Assembly (NCBI GenBank): GCA_014925825.1
Contig: JACGCK010000379.1
Location: 1-30,804, forward strand
Direction: 5' to 3'
DNA: 30,804 bases
DNA from: Pholiota molesta
Lineage: Eukaryota > Basidiomycota > Agaricomycetes > Agaricales > Strophariaceae
Shown here piece after piece: positions 1-11,900 of this stretch (positions are counted from its first letter, which is position 1; the number at the start of each line of letters is the position of its first letter). The position numbers were made by a program, and so were the translations under genes. The notes below the pieces were generated by a model that saw nothing but the letters and a program-made list of their open reading frames with translations, searched no databases and had not been told where the DNA came from.

Positions 1-792
1 TCTCCACTTGCGACTACGTCCGCACTACCAACGCAAGACGGCATAGACGACATTCTCGTAGAATCGGACACCTCGCCCCAGTCTTCGAAAGCTTCTTTAG
101 TCAAGTCTTCATCTCGCCTTCACAAATTGAAACTGTTTGGGCACGGCAAAGCTACTTCGCGGCTTGAAGTGCTTGATAAACCCGGTGATCAGGCCTCTAT
201 TGCAGCACAGGTCAGCATTTTTTGTCAGAAGTCCCGTAAACACCGTAATATGACTAACGTCCCGTCTAGAAACCAGTAGTTCTGAAAAATCCGCAAGACG
301 GGGGGTTTGTGGCGTCCTGGACGTTATCACGAACACGTACAGCGCCGGATGTGGCTTCGGTCGAGTCCCACACCCCTTCTCCGTCTCGATTGTCTTTTGC
401 ACGCCGTCTGTCTCCGGCGAGACCGCCCGCGAGCCCCGCCCACGGTTACGCCGACGACGCCTCATGCCGATATCTTATCACCAACATTTTTAACACGTAA
501 AAAACAGAACAGAGTCTCGGCGCCCATACCACGCACGTCACCTTACGGCGCACCATATTTCGCGGCACCGCCGCTATTATTGGACAACAATTATCCAGCT
601 TACCTGAAGACGCTGCCGCAATTCGAGGATGAAATGCATGCCACAACTTCACGTGTATCGGATAGTGACGAGCCGGAACGAGGACGAACGGCAGGTATAC
701 GACGAGTAGACGTGAGCGTATCGCGTGCTCCTGTACCCAAACAAAGATCAGCGAGTGTAGACTGGACGACGAGAACCAACGCAACTTCATGA
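1..792 (+). CDS. 3' end of an unknown Ser/Pro/Arg-rich protein (partial)
   Basis: Coding sequence enters from the left edge in frame 1. My model has exons 1-210, 270-444 and 515-792 (220 codons visible, stop TGA at 790-792). Intron 1 (211-269) starts GTCAGC, ends CTAG and carries a TGACTAACG branch-like site. Intron 2 (445-514) is less certain; it was chosen because it removes a frame change and joins two stretches of similar composition. The visible protein is low in complexity and rich in Ser, Pro, Arg and Thr, with motifs such as SPSRLSFARRLSPARPPASP and SDSDEPERGR, as in long disordered regulatory or signalling proteins. No catalytic domain is visible and I do not recognise the family. 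The N-terminal part lies outside the window. Confidence 0.55.
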
Positions 793-1345
793 CAACACAC
801 GCCAAACCTGCATTTAACTTAACATAAATCTGTGAGTAATATTGCCCAGATATTCTTCTTCGTTTGCTCAATATCGTTCTTGTTGCACAGATTCTTATTG
901 CCTGGTAATTTTTAGAGGGCGTGATTCTGCCGTGTGGCATCGAATTGAGAATTCACAATGTACTTGTATATGATTTCAACATCCACTCACTACTCCACGT
1001 CCATCGTGCTTTGCTATTATACATATTATAACCGTAAATTATTCGCATTTGTCTTCGTTTTTGCATAGGAATTCCATCCGTATGCTTTTGATCCAACGCA
1101 TTCAGTTAATAGTAGGAGCTCGTACCTCAATCGAATTTATTTTTTTGAAAGGGTATATAATAATTGAACATCTTTGTCCGCCTTAATTAAGTAGACACCT
1201 GCTCTCACTTTAGCAGGCGCTTAAGTGATGCTCTATAAATAGCCTCCAGTAATCACACGTGATCTTATCTCTCGTGCCGACTCAACTCGACGCTTACACA
1301 GACTCACAGTACTGGAGTAATAATTTTGTCACGAACACGATCACC
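793..1345. other. Intergenic region and PNC1 promoter/5' UTR
   Basis: No coding stretch is supported here. The left part is AT-rich and is presumably the 3' UTR of the upstream gene. The right part holds the TATA box of the nicotinamidase gene and a 5' leader of about 80 bp. Confidence 0.6.
1234..1240 (+). promoter_or_regulatory. TATA box upstream of PNC1
   Basis: The sequence TATAAAT lies 106-112 bp before the ATG at 1346. It is the best TATA box in the window. A transcription start about 30 bp downstream (near 1265) would exclude the longer in-frame GTG/ATG-less extension that begins at 1259 and supports the start at 1346. Confidence 0.55.
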
Positions 1346-2068
1346 ATGAGCACATCGGGCTCATCACTACCTCCTCAGAATGAATCTCTGGAGCCGAAGG
1401 ACAGGCCCACCTTTGTACCAGCGCTCATCGTCATCGATATGCAACACGATTTCGTTCATGGCTCATTAGCTGTTCCGGGCGCAGAGTCTATCATTGGCGA
1501 GATAAACGCCCTCCTTGACTTGCCTTGGAAGATTAGAGTCGGTACTCGCGATTTCCACCCCAGAGCCCACATATCGTTTGCGGAGACACATGGCAAACCA
1601 CCCTTGTCGACAACTCTGATCTACCATCCTGATGACGTGAAGAAGGAGAAGGGAGTGGAGCAGGTGCTGTGGCCAGTCCATTGCGTGGCCGACACCAAGG
1701 GCGCAGACTTCGTCGAAGGCCTGAACGCGACCAAATTGGATGTCGTGATCCACAAAGGCACGCATGCGCATATCGAATCTTACTCCGCGTTCAAGGATGT
1801 CTGGGGACATAAGTCAACCGAGCTTCCTGGAATTCTTGAAGAACGTGGAATTACAGACATCTTCTTCGTCGGTGTTGCGGGTGATTACTGTGTCAAGTAC
1901 ACCGCCATCGACGCTGTGAAATCCGGATACCGGACGTGGTTGGTCACAGATGGTATCAAGTTCATCTCCGATGAAGAAATTGCGTTGCAGCAGCTTTCGA
2001 ACAAAGGCGTTCGTCTGACGACGTTTAAAGATGTCAAACAACGTATAGGACAAGAGCCACCCACTTGA
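1346..2068 (+). CDS. PNC1: Nicotinamidase (isochorismatase superfamily)
   Basis: This intronless gene of 240 codons encodes an enzyme that deamidates nicotinamide to nicotinate in the NAD+ salvage pathway and so relieves nicotinamide inhibition of sirtuins. Visible residues match yeast Pnc1: catalytic Asp31 (VIDMQHDF), Lys137 (HKGT) and Cys182 (GDYCV); metal ligands Asp69 and His71 (RDFHP) and His112 (LWPVHC). The ATG at 1346 has a good context (TCACCATGA), follows the TATA box by about 110 bp, and is the first ATG in frame; the upstream in-frame codons lack an ATG. The roughly 22 residues before the conserved core are not conserved and look disordered. Lack of introns is unusual beside the intron-dense neighbours. 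Family assignment is very secure. Confidence 0.95.
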   Translation: MSTSGSSLPPQNESLEPKDRPTFVPALIVIDMQHDFVHGSLAVPGAESIIGEINALLDLPWKIRVGTRDFHPRAHISFAETHGKPPLSTTLIYHPDDVKKEKGVEQVLWPVHCVADTKGADFVEGLNATKLDVVIHKGTHAHIESYSAFKDVWGHKSTELPGILEERGITDIFFVGVAGDYCVKYTAIDAVKSGYRTWLVTDGIKFISDEEIALQQLSNKGVRLTTFKDVKQRIGQEPPT

Positions 2069-2862
2069 TGGCATCACTTGAGTTCTCTTGAGGCGAGTTC
2101 TAACAAAGATTGATAAGTGCAATGTTCACATCGTATTGTTCACATCCGCCACTCCTTGATTTGATTGATGCTGAGCGTTTAAGCATGGCCAATATGCAGA
2201 TTGCCAGTGTGTTTTATTCCTTTCATGTACTTAGTACTATCTAAACCTATTTTCTAAAGCTGAAAGTAAATATAAGCGTTGTAACCAGCAAAAAGGAAAG
2301 GCTCAGTCACAGGAAAATATTGAGTTTGTGTGAGCGCTTATGCTTTAACCTTTTAAACGCAGATAACAACAAAGCTTGATGCATTCACTGCATTCACGTC
2401 TTTGATTATGTCTGAAATCCTGCGGGGGAAAAAAGTAAGGCAACAACATGAATATGCCGCAGCTGGGACAAGTCTGAATTACTTGAACGCCGAATTAAAT
2501 GCCCATGCGGACTCGAGCCATTTCCCAAGGTGGCCGACGCTTTCACATTCAGTGAAATTTTTGGTAGGCCAGTGTAGTAGAGTGACGTCCAGCGCAATGC
2601 CCTGAAGAAAAGTCAAGGCAGCCCTCAATAGAGTCGAGTTTCCCAAACAGAGCGAAAATTTATTTTCAAGCAAGAAAGAAAGAGAACCCGCTTGCCGCGA
2701 TCGAGGAGTGGGTTCCGAACACAGCCGAGTTTTGTTTTGAAGTGAACCGATTTGAACCGATCGCCCTTCATAAATAACCGATAGGGGTCTGATCACGATT
2801 GCGGACTGGCGGTTTGCCTCAAAGCGAGCGCCTAGTTTCTTTGCTAGCCAAGGGCGATCGTT
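2069..2862. other. Intergenic region with no supported gene
   Basis: These 794 bp hold no ORF that looks like a protein family. Short features seen: a TGACGTC element at 2583-2589, a repeated GAACCGAT near 2744-2761, and a TATA-like CATAAATAA near 2769-2777, about 90 bp before the next start codon. The right part is probably the promoter and leader of the gene at 2863. Confidence 0.5.
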
Positions 2863-3453
2863 ATGGAGGCTGCCGCTGAAGTAACGATGTTGTCGACATC
2901 GCAAACGCCAAGTCCCGCCACCGCAATGGCAGAGGACAAAGAGAGACTCGGCGCGCAACAGTCCCCGACGGTACTGATCCAACTGTTCGCCCAGATAATG
3001 ACGGGGCTCCATTTTCTTGAGGTAAGGGCGATGCTCTTTTACCCTGATTTTTTCCCCTCAGCTTAATAGGGTCTACTTCAGAGTGTAGGCGCGACGTTCA
3101 TCCTCTGGCTCTGCCCCGCTTTGGCGCCAGAACCACGCATCCACCAATACATCGCTTCCGTGCCCCAGTCGTCTAAGCACAACCACCATCACCGTCAGCA
3201 CCACCGCCATCACAACGTTAACCGTAGTGAGAGCAGTTCTCGTCGCCGGAGTACATTTCCAGAAAGAGCGAGCGACGACGAATCTGGCGCGTACATGAAT
3301 CGAGACCGGAATGTATCGATGCATGGCTCAGTTTCGAAAGTCCCAATGGGGTTGAGCACCAGCCTTGGGCTTGAAGATGAGAAGGTGGAGGCAAGATCAA
3401 GGACGGAAAACTGGGCGAGGATGGAACGAGAATTGCTGGCAGTTGCGAAATGA
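2863..3453 (+). CDS. Small His-rich protein with a hydrophobic N-terminal half, unknown
   Basis: Two exons (2863-3021, 3082-3453) give 176 aa. The 60-bp intron starts GTAAGG and ends CAG; the two earlier AG sites would lead to a stop or a frame change. Splicing makes a long hydrophobic stretch at about residues 36-68 (from VLIQLFAQIM to FILWLCPALA), long enough for one or two membrane helices. It is followed by a His cluster (HNHHHRQHHRHHN, about residues 82-94) and a polar Ser/Arg/Glu-rich tail. No signal peptidase site is evident. I do not recognise the family. Histidines next to a membrane segment could bind metal, but this is only a guess. The coherent join argues that the gene is real. 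Confidence 0.55.
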
Positions 3454-3683
3454 TTGCGATGGTTCATGATCTCCAGCGGCGCTCGACGAGCCATTTAGTA
3501 GGGCGAGCAATCATCATTGAATGGCTTTAAACTATATACCCTTCGTTTATAATATCGAGTAGAATTCCAACCATTGATATCGGCGATACATGGCTTGCAA
3601 TAATATCGGGTTTGTAGTCAGTGTGTTCTCTTTTCGAGGAATAATAGCTAGACGCCTAGATCCAATTGGAGCACATATCAACA

Positions 3684-6600
3684 CTATATTTGCTCTGTTT
3701 TACCGTCATTGGTAAGGAGAGCCATGATTGCATGGACAATTGGATTACCAGACCCAAGAGTGAGCATGGTTCCATCTTCTATTGATTTTTTCAACTGCGC
3801 ATCTAGAAGACGGCTATGAAATCAATGAGAAAACATGGCATATTGAACATTCATGATCAAAACATACCGAAGCTGATTGACTAGGACGCCAATACGAGGA
3901 ATGGCACGAAGTTTGATGTAATTGTCTTTTGTCCCGACGGTAAGTCCACCACGAATATGATCACTGACAGATACTGATCCACCGAATAACAGAATAGCAT
4001 ATACGGGTACCTTTCAACACAGAAAACAATCAGCTACATGGTGATCAGTTACAAGACACAGGGCGCCTGACCTTGGTCGCATCACGAAGGAATACTTTGC
4101 TGGACATATGCTTGTGGAAGTAAAAAAGGAAAGGGGGTTTCCAACTTGACGTCCCGAAGAGTACACTCCCAGGATGTAAGAAAACCCTTCCTTCTTTCAG
4201 GTCAAACATCTTGTAATCAGTAGCGATATTTTCCCGTCGAACAGTACCCGCGGATACTTTGTCGTATTTGATATTTTTCTCCGGCAGATGGACTCGAACT
4301 ATGCGAGGCCAGAGTCCACCCAACATGGCAGCTTTGACAAGGTTGATATTATCCGCCGAATTATTCAACTCTGGCGTTGATGGAGTCGCATTGAAAGGGA
4401 CCAGGCCAATCTCTGCCAAGGAGGATACAAAGTCTTGTCTTAGTGATGTTATTTCTCGAAGCAGGTTCGCATTGATGAAGTTCTAGAGGGAATATGAGAA
4501 GTTGCCATTTATTTGTGTTTAAAACTTGTACCTCTTCGCAGAATGATCTGATAGCACTTTGGCCCTGTCCTGCTGAACGCATTTTCATGCATTCATCGTA
4601 AGCTTTCACATCAGTCAGAATATCACTATCTCCTGTGGCGAAGCGTGCCCGAGCTCTGAAAATGAAAATTTAAGTATCGGAACTCTGTTGATTTTTTTTG
4701 ATTACATACGCATTGGCTTCTTCTCGCTTTTCCAGAGGATTATTGAATATCGGCTTTGAAGAAAGAAGGGCCGCGACCGTAGTGATAGGTCCAAGGCACT
4801 GGAAAACGGTGCCCAAGACAAGCATCTGCCCGTAAACTTTTAGCCTTGGTCCTTATACAAATTTCATGCAACGAACCTTTCCTAATCTCACGTCTACAGG
4901 GAGCATTGCCTTGAAAAACAAAATTGATAAGATGAACATTTCGAAGTGCCTATGAATACTGTCTACTCACCATGTACCTGCCCAATGCAGTCAAATTTCC
5001 TGCATCGTCTACTGCATTCAGTTCCTCCAAAGTGTTCCACGCACTATCTAATGCAGCAATAGAGGGAGGGTCGATCGTCTGGCGCAAGAAGTACTATATA
5101 CGAGCAAGTCAGATTCCAGTAGCACTTCATAGCGTTTGTAATAATGAACTGACTTTGACATCCTGGTCTTCTCTAGCGGCCTTCACCGAAAGTGAGATGT
5201 TTTCCAAGGGGACGCGGAGAATTTCAGGGACAGGGAACTTGGCCATCTGCTCTTCTTGTTTTCGCGTATAGAGTTTGTAACAGACACCCGGTTGAGTACG
5301 TCCTGCACGACCCCGTCTTTGTCTTGCAGCAGCGCGTGTCACCCATGCCTCCACCAACATAGACAGGCTCGTTTCGGGATCGTATTGAGTTTCTTTGACT
5401 TTTCCTGCGTCGATGACATACACAACATCATCGATAGTGATTGATGTCTAATTGGCGGAATGAGTGTGGCTTTCAGCATATCAGAAACTGAAATTCGAAC
5501 CTCCGCGACATTTGTGGCAGCGATGATCTTCCACGATTTTGTTTGTTGAAATACCCTTCTTTGTTCTTCATTGGAAAGGTTGGCGTGGAGAGGAAAAACA
5601 CTAGCGCTTTTGTCTTGAATGGTCTGCCTGATGGCGTCTATGCATTGTCGTATCTCATTGACACCAGGCAAGAATATTAGTATTCCGCCTTTAGTTTCCA
5701 CCGTGGAAACGATATGATCGACGAGCGAAGCAATGAGCTACGGAAGATTTATCAGATAACGAATAGTCGATGCTCGGAATCTTCATACCTGATAGTCAAT
5801 CCTATTGGATAGGATTATATTCTGGATGGCAGTAGCGATGGAGTCTGTATAACCCTCGGCTTGATATTCTTCACGTATGTTACGTTTACTGGCACCAGCT
5901 TTCGGTTTTCCGTAGGATTTCGGAGCCTGAGGTCGATATTTGACGACAGACAGTACATCCTCTAGGTATCTAAAGAAGGACTTGTCAACGCAAGATAAGT
6001 ATAAAAAATATCTCGACAGACCTATCTGTGACTGGATGTGTAAACCCAGGGATCGTTAAAAGAGGGGCGTTATCGAAGTATCGGACGAATGTTTCGTGAT
6101 TGATGGTAGCCGACATAAGAACTACTTTCAGTGTTGGGTGCGTCTTCAATATCTCCTTTAACTCGAGAAGCAGGAAATCTCCATCCATGGAACGTTCGTG
6201 AACCTAGTTCAATGATTAAGATGCAGTCAACGCGAAATAAAAAGACGCGTTACCTCATCTACAATGATATGGGACACATCTTGAAGATTATCTCCAGTGC
6301 TCAGCCTCCGAAGGACGACACCCGTTGTGCAAAACAAAAGTTTTGTGTCTTTTCCTCGTTTGGTTTCTCCTCTGATAGTATATCCGACGGAACCATCTTC
6401 AACCCGCTCTTCGGACACTCGGGCAGAAACAGAGATGGCAGAAATACGCCGAGGTTGTGTTACGAGGATGGAGGCTTTTGAACCACGCCCAGATGTGATC
6501 ATGGAATCTAATATGAACTGTGGCACTATTTGGCGGTTCAGAAATTGTTTAGCAGAGTACCTGATCAAATTTCAATTGACACCTACGTTGCGTTGTTTTA

Positions 6601-8716
6601 CCACAACCTATGTGGATGATCCGTGTTAGTGCTTGCATTATCGGACGTATTGAACTGACGACATACCAGTTTCTCCAACGACCACAACCACTCTATTATT
6701 TTCTAACTTCTCTAAAAAGTCTTCTCGTGCTTGGAAAGCCGGAAGTTTTTGTCGTTTTTCTAAAATTTGTTGATACTGTTTTGACGAAGTTGTTAGAGAT
6801 TCAATGAAGTACGGATGTCGACCCAGGTTTGAGCGTACCTTTTTATTTTGAAGAAGAGCCTCAAATTCTTGCTTGATCTGAGTATCTGTTTTCGTTTGGG
6901 GGCGATGATTTCCTCTTGTCTTCGTGATATTAGGAGCGAGCGTCGGGTTGCTTGTCGAAGCGTCAGAGGTTGGACTAGGTCTGGGTGGCCGACGGATGAT
7001 ATTCTTCAAGACTAATGTAATATTAGGTGGTCCGTTGTCTTCGATTTCTGCCCACGCTTCTTCCACGATGCGCATTACAGCCATACAGAATCCTTCGCCA
7101 ACTTCTAAATGTGGAGAGGATTGCATCCCTAGCAGGAGCCGAGAAAGGAGGTGGAGTCGAACATATGGCGGAGCAGTTGCTGAAGTAATATAAATCGGCA
7201 GGTAGCCTGGTCTAGGAAAGCGTTTGGAATCAGAGAATAAAATGTGAATTTCTATCGGGGCGCTGAATAAGGGCACTACAAGATGCCCTGGTTCTGCTAA
7301 ATGGGCACCGAGAGCTTCATATTCGTCGGATTCGATGGAATACGGAGGATGGTTGTCATCGGGATCGAGGTCGCCGTCCTTGAGGCCGATGAGCTTGCGT
7401 CCGAGCTTGACCATGAGCAAGTCCCAATTTCGTAGCACTTCAGGCGCGACCGTACATTCCTTAACAGCTTGCAAAGGCCATCCAGCTTCCTTCACGGCTT
7501 TATCCTCTATCCATCTCCTTTTCAGATCGTCTTCTCCGGAATGGGCTGAGGTGATGAATGGGTTTGAGGAGTTGTTCGATGGCAGGAATTGTTTAGGAAG
7601 ATCGCATTCGGGCACATGCAAGATGAGATATTCGATACAGGCTTGCAGGGGCGATTGTGTGCTTAGAAGGTTCCAAGTAAGCGTCGAATCCTCCGATAGG
7701 AATTTTATCGCGTCTTTAATTTGAGATTTGGTGAAACCAAGATGACCCAATTGTTTAGTGATATCAGGAATGCTATCTGCAGATAGTGTCAAAGTTACGC
7801 CGTCCTCTCCTTCCTGGTTCATTTCGTTGGCCTGCATAAAATGCGTTCAATTTCAAGTACTGGACAGAGAATAACTATCTGGGCGCACCTGCTTAATAGC
7901 ATTTTCGACTACTTCTCGTAAGGATGTGGCCATGATTACTTCAGGATATTCAGAAGATAGAGCTCCGCTAGATTTATAGACATTCTGATGAACATTTTCG
8001 TTCGATCCTGAGGCCTCGTCTCTTTTCTGAGTGGCTTTGGCTTGACGTTCTTCTACCGCCTTTTTGGCTTCGAATGGATCAGCTTCGTACATCCATTTCT
8101 GGTGTTCTGGAATAGTCTTGTGTTCTTGCATCAGTTCCATCCAATATTCGCGGGGACCAGTTGGAAGAACGCGATTCAGTGATAGTCCATTGGAAAACTG
8201 TCCAATTTGATAGATTCAGAATGACAGACAGGTGAATACGCGAAGTGTTGGGTATCCTAACTCGATAAAGTGCATAAGTCGCCCCCCAATGTTTTGCCTC
8301 TATGGCACTGGGTCTGAAATAGGGTGGATGGGGCTCCATTCTGACAGTCTCTCGTTCGGATTTCTTTTGGTTCCATCTGCTCAAGGTCACTACGAAGGAG
8401 AATTTATTTGTGCCATGGGAGCGCTTGTGAGGGCATCAATCAGCAGTGGAGAGTTCTTAGAGGGACAATAATGCTTACTGTGTCGACTGTTGCCTTTTCC
8501 CAACCAAGTTTTTGGCATCTGGAATTATCATGAGAGTAGAAGAGGCGGAAAAGAGAAGCATTCTGACCGTTCCTGGAGGATGGACACGGGGTATTTTGAA
8601 CCTGGAGGAAATAAGGGAGGTGGTGCAGTACTTGTTGAGGCTGCTGGCGAATTAGTATTCTTGTCTTTGGAAGTGAATGCGGCCCCGGATTTGACGATGC
8701 CTTTCTTCGGGGGCAT
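3684..8716 (-). CDS. DExH-box RNA helicase of the DHX29/DHX57/YLR419W group
   Basis: Eighteen exons, all joining in frame, encode 1363 aa: complement of 3684-3813, 3868-4010, 4072-4482, 4532-4655, 4710-4825, 4877-4909, 4971-5093, 5154-5447, 5501-5737, 5789-5969, 6022-6203, 6254-6525, 6587-6607, 6667-7831, 7889-8197, 8262-8423, 8479-8518, 8568-8716. Domain order: Lys/Ser/Pro-rich N-terminus; a conserved region with FSFVVTLSR and ETVRMEPHPPY; a UBA-like segment (about 244-282); an RWD-like domain (about 385-490); then the helicase core with GETGCGKTTQ (about 606-615), TQPRRISA, DEVH (705-708), SAT (737-739), TNVAETSITI and QRRGRAGR (949-956); then HA2 and OB-fold regions. The family acts on structured mRNA; DHX29 helps 43S ribosomes scan, while the fungal UBA/RWD members are poorly characterised. 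Length fits the family (about 1300-1450). The exact role is inferred. Confidence 0.93.
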
Positions 8717-8907
8717 TGAGTGTTAGAACGTTCAACGTTTAAGCTCAAGCTCAAGCTCGGTCTTAAATAACAGTCACCGTCAGAGGAGTCGACCGGTCCG
8801 GGTCCACAGATGTGCTTACATAATATGTCATGTGATGCCAAACGCTCTGGAATGACTTGACACTGAGTGTGACAAGCCCATCTTGCCTCTCTTCATCTTT
8901 CCCTTTC
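8717..8907. promoter_or_regulatory. Divergent promoter between two DEAH/DExH helicase genes
   Basis: Only 191 bp separate the start codons of the DHX29-like gene (minus) and PRP22 (plus). It contains tandem AAGCTC hexamers (8741-8758) and two nearby AACGTT palindromes (about 8727-8739). No TATA box is seen on either side. Shared regulation is an inference from position. Confidence 0.5.
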
Positions 8908-11900
8908 ATGGCCGACGCGGACCTATACCAATTTGAACTCCTGTCTCTGGTGAATAAAATTACCCAAGAGATTAGCAATCATACAGGATACAACGACAAA
9001 ACGCTCGCCGAATTCCTCATCAACCTCCATGAATCCCACAAAACTTTGCCCGAATTCAAGGCCAAATTAAAGGAGCTTGAAACGGGCTTTTCCGACTCCT
9101 TCGTTGAAAATGTCGATCGTCTCATTCTTAGCCTGCATCCAAAATACAAGAAGAAATCAAAGTCTGCAAAGGCAAAGGGAAAAGCGAAGCAGACCGACGA
9201 CGAAATATCCGAGGTTGAGAGGCAGAAGCGAATGTTCCCGGGACTTGCGTTGAAGGACAAGGAAGTTCCTCCTGCCGTATCGGACGATATCTTTCTGAAG
9301 GAACTTGGAGACTTGGTTGCTGGCAAAACACGGTTGCGTGCTACAGACGATGCAGCTCAACCTCCAGCAAAGCGACAACGGCGTAGTCCCAGCCCTCGAG
9401 GTAGAGATGGTAGAGATGAGCGCAGAAGTCCCAGTCCTCGTGGTAGAGATGGAAGAGATGGGCGCAGAGATGACCGATACGGCAACAGGAATGGGGCTCG
9501 TCAGCGTCAAATTGATGAGAAGCCCATTCTTTTCAAAATCTATGAAGGAAAGGTGTCTGGCCTCAAGGAATTTGGCGCGTTTGTCACTCTCGATGGGGTT
9601 GCCGGCAGAGCTGAAGGTATGTTTAGATTTCGTGCTTTCGCGACGTTTTATTCAACATAGTTTCAAGGAATGGTACATGTATCAAATATTCAAACCGGTG
9701 CCCGAGCGAACTCTGCTGCCGACCTCCTGAGCAGAGGACAACCAGTCAAGGTGAAAGTCATGAGTGTTGTGGGGGCTAAAGTCGGTCTATCTATGAAAGA
9801 CGTTGACCAAGCAACTGGCCGAGACTTGACACCTCATTTACGCATCAAATCAGAAGCCGAAATGGAAGAGGAACGAATACAATCCGCAAGAGCTGCCTCC
9901 TCAGGCGCTAACGCCATGCCCCTCCGAGCGAAAGATACCGCCCCCGTACGTTCGGCGAAGCGTTTGACATCGCCTGAAAGATGGGAAATCAAGCAACTTA
10001 TTTCATCGGGAGCTATTGATGCCTCAGAATACCCCGAACTTGACGAGGATTTCAATAACCCAATGGCCCATGCGGAGATTGAGGAGGAGTTGGATGTGGA
10101 AATTCGGGAAGACGAGCCTCCTTTCTTGGCTGGCCAGACAAAGCGAACACTCGACCTCAGCCCGGTGAAGATCGTCAAAGCACCTGATGGTTCGCTGAAT
10201 AGGGCTGCGCTTGCTGGCGCTTCGCTAGCGAAGGAGCGACGCGAGTTGAGACAGCAAGAAGTCAACGAAGAGGCTGATTCTCAAGCTCGCGACTTCAGTC
10301 AGCCTTGGTTGGATCCTATGTCGAAGGAAGCAGACAAAGTGTTCGCCCAGGATTTGCGCGGCAATCTCAAGGGACAGAAAGCCGGAGAAGTGCCCTCTTG
10401 GAAACAAGCGAGCTTCAATAAAGCGACGACCTTTGGAGAAATCACAAGTCTCAGTATTCAAGACCAACGAAAAAGCTTGCCTATCTACAAGCTCAGGGAT
10501 CCACTTCTCAAGGCTATTGACGAGGTATGTGTTTTCAACAATTTCTCATAATGCAACAGATACTCACATTTACCTTCAGCATCAAGTTCTCATTGTCGTT
10601 GGTGATACCGGTTCCGGAAAGACAACGCAGATGGTCCAATATCTTGCAGAATCTGGATATGCCGACAGAGGTCGCATTGGTTGCACACAACCTCGTCGTG
10701 TGGCTGCTATGTCCGTGGCCAAGCGTGTCTCAGAAGAAGTCGGTTGCCGATTGGGACAAGAAGTTGGATACACCATCCGTTTCGAGGATTGCACGAGTCC
10801 AGAAACACGTATCAAATACATGACGGATGGTATGCTCCAGCGTGAGTGCTTGATCGACCCGCTTTGTAGCAGCTACTCTGTCGTCATGTTGGACGAAGCT
10901 CACGAAAGGACGATCGCTACTGATGTTCTATTTGGGCTTCTCAAAAGTACGTACCAAGTCTACGCTTTGTTTTCTAGGCAAGTTCTAACAGTTAATTTTG
11001 CAGAGGCCGTCAAGCGGAGACCTGACCTGAAGCTGATCGTCACATCTGCAACACTGGACGCCGAGAAATTTTCCAAGTACTTCTTTGGATGCCCCATCTT
11101 CACAATTCCAGGTCGAACCTACCCCGTCGAAATCCTATATACCAAAGAGCCGGAGACAGACTACCTGGACGCATCTCTCATCACCGTCATGCAAATCCAT
11201 CTGTCCGAACCCCCTGGCGATATCCTGCTTTTCCTCACGGGTCAGGAAGAGATTGACACGTCATGCGAGATCTTGTTCGAGCGCATGAAAGCCCTGGGCC
11301 CCAAAGTACCCGAGCTCATCATCCTTCCCATCTATTCCGCCCTTCCATCGGAAGTGCAGTCCAGGGTCTTCGAGCCTACGCCGCCGGGTGCCCGTAAAGT
11401 CGTCATTGCCACGAACGTCGCCGAGACGAGTTTGACGATTCCTGGTATTTACTACGTCATTGATCCCGGCTTCTCGAAGCAGAACGCCTACGATCCAAGA
11501 CTGGGCATGGACTCGCTCGTCGTGATGCCTATCTCGCAGGCGCAGGCACGTCAGAGATCTGGTCGTGCAGGCCGCACGGGTCCTGGAAAGTGCTATCGCC
11601 TGTACACCGAAGCAGCGTATCGCAATGAGATGCTGCCCAATTCCATTCCTGATATCCAACGGACGAACCTCTCGGCCACCATTCTCCAATTGAAGGCTAT
11701 GGGCGTCAACGACCTCCTTAGCTTCGATTTCATGGACCCGCCGCCCGCTCAGACGATGCTGACTGCTCTGGAATCGCTTTATGCACTCTCTGCCCTGGAC
11801 GATGAAGGTCTATTGACGCGACTGGGAAGGAAGATGGCCGATTTCCCTATGGACCCTCCACTCGCCAAGATGTTGATTGCATCAGTGGATTACGGGTGCT

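Noticed and set aside
446..940. Minus-strand ORF of 164 codons
   Set aside because: It overlaps the end of the Ser/Arg-rich gene and AT-rich intergenic DNA, shows no family motifs and has an uneven composition.
2479..3012. Minus-strand ORF of 177 codons
   Set aside because: It is antisense to the promoter and first exon of the His-rich gene; the sense-strand model has a coherent intron and hydrophobic segment, while this ORF resembles no family.
8440..8841. Minus-strand ORF of 133 codons near the DHX29-like start
   Set aside because: It only contains the small exon CQKLGWEKATVDT; the rest is promoter and intron read in the wrong frame.
11261..11689. Minus-strand ORF of 142 codons inside PRP22
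   Set aside because: Antisense shadow of a strongly conserved helicase exon, with no homology of its own.
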